From: Branchiostoma belcheri
Lineage: Eukaryota; Chordata; Leptocardii; Amphioxiformes; Branchiostomatidae
Reading direction: 5' to 3'
NCBI RefSeq assembly: GCF_001625305.1
Contig: NW_017802491.1
Span: 1,546,088 to 1,610,087 of the forward strand
Length of the DNA: 64,000 nt
This document shows, in pieces, positions 59,989 to 64,000 of the stretch (position 1 is its first letter; each line of letters opens with the position of its first letter). The notes below the pieces were generated by a model. That model saw only the letters and a list, made by a program, of their open reading frames with translations. It ran no database searches and was not told where the DNA came from. The position numbers were made by a program, and so were the translations under genes.

Positions 59989-62900
59989 GAGTCCGTCCCC
60001 TTGGGGTGATACGGTGTTGTACGGCTTTTAGCAATACCGAGCGTCGTGTACAGCTCTCTCATAGTCTCCGCCTCGAATTGTCGACCTTGGTCTGAGTGTA
60101 GCGAGGAAGGAATACCGTGTTCTCTGACATAGTGGGTAAAGATGGCCTGTGCTACTGTGGACGCGTCTTGGCGTGGAATAGCATAGGCGTTAACGTACTT
60201 CGTAAAGAAGTCTTGTAGTACGAGGCAGTATCGATTGCCCTTCTTAGACTTGGGCAGTTCGGTCAGGTCCATGGCAACCTTCTCGAATGGCTGATTGGTA
60301 CGGATCGGCTTCAGGGGTGCACGGGCCGAAGGCGTTGGCGCTGTTCGCGTGGCACACTCAGGGCAAGCCCGACACCATCTCTTGATTTCCTGGGTCATGC
60401 CCGGCCAATAGAAGCGGACATATACGCGTCGTAACGTCTTCGCGATACCCAAGTGTCCAGCAAACGGGCCGTTATGGAGCTCTCGCATGATGGAGGGCAC
60501 TAGACTCTTCGGGGCTACCCGCTGGAAGATCATTTGGCAGTTCGCGTTGGGTTTCCACCGTCGGTAGAGGACGCCGCGTTTGACTACGAGCGAATGGTAC
60601 TGGTCCCACAGGGCTTTCAGAAATCGGCCTCGCTGGCTGATGCTACTCAATGGAGGTTTGCCCTGGCGGCGTTGTTTCCATCGGAGAACTTCTGCAATGT
60701 CCCGATCTGCCTCCTGCGCCAACCGCACGTTATCGGGTGACACGGCGTCATCTGCCGAATCTGTTGGTGGGGGTGGCGGTGATGCATCGGGTGGGTTGCT
60801 CTGTTGCACGGAGTGTTGTTCGACCGGAGGTGGTTGGTCGACAGGGACCGCAGTATCCGAAGGTTCTCCCCGTGGGGTTGGTGGCCGTGCGGACGAGTGT
60901 TTGGCGGACGATATTGGTGGTTGGTCGACGCTGGCTACTGAAGGTGGTAGTCGTGAAAGGGCGTCAGCATTAGTGTGAGCTTTTCCAGCTCGGTAGGTCA
61001 TGTCAAACTCGTACGTGGAGAGTTCCAGAGCCCATCTACTGCGACGCCCGGTTGGGTCGTTCGTGGTGAGCTTATCGGACCACCCTAGCAGAGGTTTGTG
61101 GTCTGTCAGGATCATGAAGCGTCGTCCCGCAAGGTAGGTGCGAAAGTGGCGGACACTCCATACGACAGCCCACATTTCCCGGTCGAACGTCGCCCATCGT
61201 CTCTCTTGAGAACTGAGTGTACGACTGGCGTAAGCCACCACTTGTTCGCCTTGGTCGGTGGTTTGAGACAGCACTGCTCCAATAGCGGCATCTGACGCAT
61301 CCGTGTGTAGTGTAAACGGTCGGCTAAAGTCTGGGTAAGCCAGAACCGGAGGGGACGTCAACGCGTCGCGTAAAGTGTCAAATGCTGTCTGACATTCTAT
61401 GGACCACGAGAAGGGGTTGCCCTTTCTAGTCAGGAGGTTGAGGGGTTCGGCAATCTTGGCGAAGTGGCGTATGAACTTCCTGTAGTAGGATGCCAACCCG
61501 AGGAAGGATCGTACATGGGCGGTGGAGGTGGGTGTAGGCCAGTTGCGGACTTTGTCCGTGTTGGTTGGGTCAGGTTGTACGCCATGTCGAGAGACCACGT
61601 GGCCCAGAAAGTTGACTTCTGGCTGCGCAAACTTGCATTTGTCGGCGTTGAGTTTCAGGTTGGCTGAACGGAACCGAGACAGGACTTCCTCCAGGACAGC
61701 GAGGTGGTCCTCGAAGGTGCGGGAAAACAGGATGATGTCGTCTAAGTAGGCTAGACACGACCTCCAGTCTAGTCCCGCTAGAAGAAGCTCCATCAGCCGC
61801 TGAAAAGTCGAGGGCGCGTTGGTGAGGCCGAAGGGCATGACGGTAAATTGGAAGAGTCCACGGCCGGTAGTGAAGGCCGTTTTCTCGCGATCGTCTGGGT
61901 GGATGGGGACTTGCCAGTACCCAGCCGTCATATCAAGGGTGGTGAAGAACGCTGATCCTGACAATGCATCGATCGTGTCATCTGTCCGGGGGAGTGGATG
62001 AGCATCCTTGACCGTGGCGTGATTAAGTTTGCGGTAATCGACGCAGAAGCGATGGGTGCCATTCTTCTTGCGGACCAAAACAACTGGAGAGGCCCATGGG
62101 CTCTGGCTAGGTTCCACGACACCCGCGTCAAGCATCTCGTTGACTTGGCGTTGGACCTCGGCCTGGCGGTGTACAGGCATCCTGTGTGGCCGTTGTTTGA
62201 TAGGTTGGCTATCGTGAGTGATGATGCGGTGCTGGGCCAGCGACGTGCGACCCCTGTCTCCCGAGTGACAGCTAAAGACATCATTGTAGCGTTCGAGAAG
62301 GTCAGTGAGTTGGCGGCTCTCAGCAGGGGACAGGTGAGTCGTGTCTATGTTGGGCAAGGTGGTGGCGGCTGAAGGGTCTGGTTCAGCGATGTCGTCATCA
62401 GCTATCGGTAGGAAAGACCCCAGCGGCATGGCTTCTTTCAGTGTAACTGGTTCGTCAGAGGTGTTGATCACTTCACAAATGGTTTTGGTGTCGTTGACCG
62501 TTGCGACAGTCCGGGCAATGGCGAACCCCTTGTCTTCGTAAGCACGTGGCTCCAACAATCCCGTGTAATCATTGGGGATGGCACGTGTCGCCAGTCCAGG
62601 TGTGAGGAGGACTGGTATTGTCATTATCGAGCGCGGGGGAACTAAGGTAGTGCGACAGACAGACGCATGACAAACGGAGGGGAGAAGCTGCGAGGACGTC
62701 AGGAGTGGTAGAGTTTGGCCACCGATAGTCAGGGTGCCAGAAGCCGCGTCTAGCACAACATGCTGGGCGATGCAGAAATCCCATCCCAGGATGGCGTAGT
62801 GATCTGCGTCGCGAACGACGTGGACGGGGTGGACAGTGTCGCAGTCTCCTAGGTGGATGTGAAGATCTATGACCCCAATAGTGTCCAGAACTTGCCCAGT

Positions 62901-63035
62901 GACAGACTGAGCCGGGGTAAACTGCTTTACGAGTGGTCGAGAACGAAGATGCGGAATGGAATTGTAAAGTCTTTCGCTGATGAGGGAAATGGCCGATCCA
63001 GTATCAATAAGTGTGTTTGTTGCTGCGCCCTCCAA
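59964..63035 (-). CDS. Retrotransposon pol: protease, RT, RNase H, integrase core
   Basis: An open frame of 1023 codons; the frame is open still further upstream, and the listed left edge of the protein begins at a TTG (Leu), not a true start. Pol is in a different frame from gag and overlaps its end, so expression normally needs a ribosomal frameshift. The aspartic protease motif is DTGSAIS. Reverse transcriptase has VRKKNGTHRFCVDYRKLN, MPFGLTNAPSTFQ and the YLDD active site (CLAYLDDIILF). RNase H has LHTDASDAAIGAVLSQ. Integrase has its HHCC zinc finger (HNGPFAGHLG ... CRACPEC) and the first two catalytic aspartates (AMDLTEL and SDQGRQFE). The frame then runs off course just before the expected catalytic glutamate. 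Confidence 0.95.
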   Translation of the reverse strand: MEGAATNTLIDTGSAISLISERLYNSIPHLRSRPLVKQFTPAQSVTGQVLDTIGVIDLHIHLGDCDTVHPVHVVRDADHYAILGWDFCIAQHVVLDAASGTLTIGGQTLPLLTSSQLLPSVCHASVCRTTLVPPRSIMTIPVLLTPGLATRAIPNDYTGLLEPRAYEDKGFAIARTVATVNDTKTICEVINTSDEPVTLKEAMPLGSFLPIADDDIAEPDPSAATTLPNIDTTHLSPAESRQLTDLLERYNDVFSCHSGDRGRTSLAQHRIITHDSQPIKQRPHRMPVHRQAEVQRQVNEMLDAGVVEPSQSPWASPVVLVRKKNGTHRFCVDYRKLNHATVKDAHPLPRTDDTIDALSGSAFFTTLDMTAGYWQVPIHPDDREKTAFTTGRGLFQFTVMPFGLTNAPSTFQRLMELLLAGLDWRSCLAYLDDIILFSRTFEDHLAVLEEVLSRFRSANLKLNADKCKFAQPEVNFLGHVVSRHGVQPDPTNTDKVRNWPTPTSTAHVRSFLGLASYYRKFIRHFAKIAEPLNLLTRKGNPFSWSIECQTAFDTLRDALTSPPVLAYPDFSRPFTLHTDASDAAIGAVLSQTTDQGEQVVAYASRTLSSQERRWATFDREMWAVVWSVRHFRTYLAGRRFMILTDHKPLLGWSDKLTTNDPTGRRSRWALELSTYEFDMTYRAGKAHTNADALSRLPPSVASVDQPPISSAKHSSARPPTPRGEPSDTAVPVDQPPPVEQHSVQQSNPPDASPPPPPTDSADDAVSPDNVRLAQEADRDIAEVLRWKQRRQGKPPLSSISQRGRFLKALWDQYHSLVVKRGVLYRRWKPNANCQMIFQRVAPKSLVPSIMRELHNGPFAGHLGIAKTLRRVYVRFYWPGMTQEIKRWCRACPECATRTAPTPSARAPLKPIRTNQPFEKVAMDLTELPKSKKGNRYCLVLQDFFTKYVNAYAIPRQDASTVAQAIFTHYVREHGIPSSLHSDQGRQFEAETMRELYTTLGIAKSRTTPYHPKGTDSWNVLIER

Positions 63036-63103
63036 GATGGCAGAAATGTGGGACGTGGGTGGGGGTCGATTGGAGGGTGATGTGGGGGGGGCCTGGGTGC
63101 TGT

Positions 63104-64000
63104 CTACTGATGCCCGGCCCGCGGCATCAGGGGGAGGTCGTTTCCCTGGGTAGCAAAACGGACTGACCGTGGTGATCGCGAACGACGATCCGTCTGTGAT
63201 GGGGAGCGGGAGCGGTCATCCCGTGGTCGGGAAGGAGAGCGGGCAGGAGTCGAAGCCCGGTACGGTGAGTATGAGCGGTACGGGGAGCGAGAGCGGGTGT
63301 CCGCTGAGCGATACGGGGAGCGAGAGCGGGTGTCTGCTGAGCGATACGGGGAGGTGGACCGAGGCCGAGAAGTGGAGGCTGAACGGTGGGAGTCTCCTGA
63401 TGTGAGCGACAAGTGGTTCTGAAGTAACGTCGTGAGGGCAGAAACTTGCTCCGTCAGAGTGGTCACCGTGGCTTGTAGGTCGTCCCTGTGGACAGCGTTG
63501 ACTGAGCGTTCACGCGGGGTAGTGGCGGCCACTGCTTGTTCATACAGGGTGGCGATCTCGACAGCCTGATCAATAGTGGAGGGGTTTCGCTCGATTACCC
63601 GGAGGCGTGTGGCAGAGTCAATGCCTTGGATGAAATGCTGCAAGGTGACACCTTGGATGGCAGCTTCATTGTATGTGCGATGAGCCCGCCGGACCAGATG
63701 TTTGAGTTCTGAGGCAAAGACGATGAGTGACTCACCTGGCTGGCGTTTCCTTTGAGCCAGTGATTGTTGGAAACTGAAAATGTACTTGTCCTGGGAAAAC
63801 GCATGCGACAATGCCTGGCAGAGGTGCTGGTAGTCGTGTTTGGTTTCCTGGGGGAGGCTCTGGAAGTAGGTGAGAGCGGGTCCATCCAAGAAAGTCGGTA
63901 GAGCCCGGGTTCGAACGGTCGCATCATACAGGTGAGCATCGGCATATACCTCGAATTTGGTCAGCTAAACTGGGAAGTCCTCGTCGCCATTGCCAAGGAA
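63104..64000 (-). pseudogene. Retrotransposon gag, with internal stop, 5' end outside window
   Basis: Coding similarity runs from the right edge (GNGDEDFPV) through a TAG at 63965-63967 and on for about 280 codons in the same frame. The capsid part includes a YADAHLYDATVRTRALPTFL stretch and QSLAQRKRQPGESLIVFASE, typical of the retrotransposon gag core. The C-terminal part is rich in Arg-Ser dipeptides and contains a near-exact direct repeat (SPYRSADTRSR twice). I see no CCHC zinc knuckle. The gag frame closes at 63104, and the pol frame is already open there. Confidence 0.85.

Larger units (their letters stand above)
58593..64000 (-). mobile_element. Ty3/gypsy LTR retrotransposon, incomplete at right edge
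   Basis: Minus-strand element with, in transcription order, gag, pol (protease, reverse transcriptase, RNase H, integrase), polypurine tract and 3' LTR. Integrase lying after RNase H and the overall motif set identify the Ty3/gypsy group. The 5' LTR, primer-binding site and start of gag lie beyond the window. A stop codon in gag and a frameshift in integrase make this copy non-autonomous, yet pol is otherwise open for more than 3 kb, so the insertion is young. Confidence 0.95.

Overview
The window reads as a gene-dense invertebrate chordate genome, most likely a cephalochordate (amphioxus, Branchiostoma). The evidence is intron-rich animal genes with short GT-AG introns, near-complete metazoan housekeeping proteins (PHF5A, CNOT2, coilin), lineage-specific death-fold/Ig combinations, many small inverted-repeat elements, and two 20-N scaffold gaps. 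The species is inferred; nothing in the sequence names it.

I rebuilt seven protein-coding genes by joining exons whose splice phases agree. Left to right they are: a two-exon folate-receptor-like secreted/GPI protein (3.7-5.5 kb, minus); an eight-exon four-jointed-family Golgi kinase (9.6-13.9 kb, minus); a six-exon membrane protein with a death-fold-like domain on the signal-peptide side of its membrane segment (14.2-16.8 kb, minus); coilin (24.2-28.0 kb, minus), divergent from PHF5A (28.6-29.9 kb, plus) across a 527-bp shared promoter; a five-exon protein joining a death domain, a CARD and one Ig domain without signal peptide or membrane segment (31.0-34.7 kb, minus); and CNOT2 with 18 coding exons (40.0-51.1 kb, minus). 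The last two exons of an unrecognised single-pass membrane protein lie at 56.8-57.5 kb (minus). From 58.6 kb to the right edge runs a minus-strand Ty3/gypsy LTR retrotransposon (3' LTR, polypurine tract, pol, gag) disabled by a frameshift in integrase and a stop in gag.

Between genes are mostly non-coding stretches carrying small transposons (420 bp at 8.7 kb and 363 bp at 46.0 kb with terminal inverted repeats), two roughly 105-bp foldback elements, perfect palindromes, tRNA-like fragments and three sites resembling the REST/NRSF element RE1. A 1.1-kb segment containing the first CNOT2 coding exon occurs twice beside a scaffold gap, which looks like two haplotypes assembled in tandem.

Functionally, coilin (Cajal bodies, snRNP maturation) and PHF5A (SF3b of the U2 snRNP) form a splicing-related head-to-head pair. 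The DD-CARD-Ig protein and the death-fold membrane protein are the most novel candidates and suggest innate-immune or cell-death signalling.
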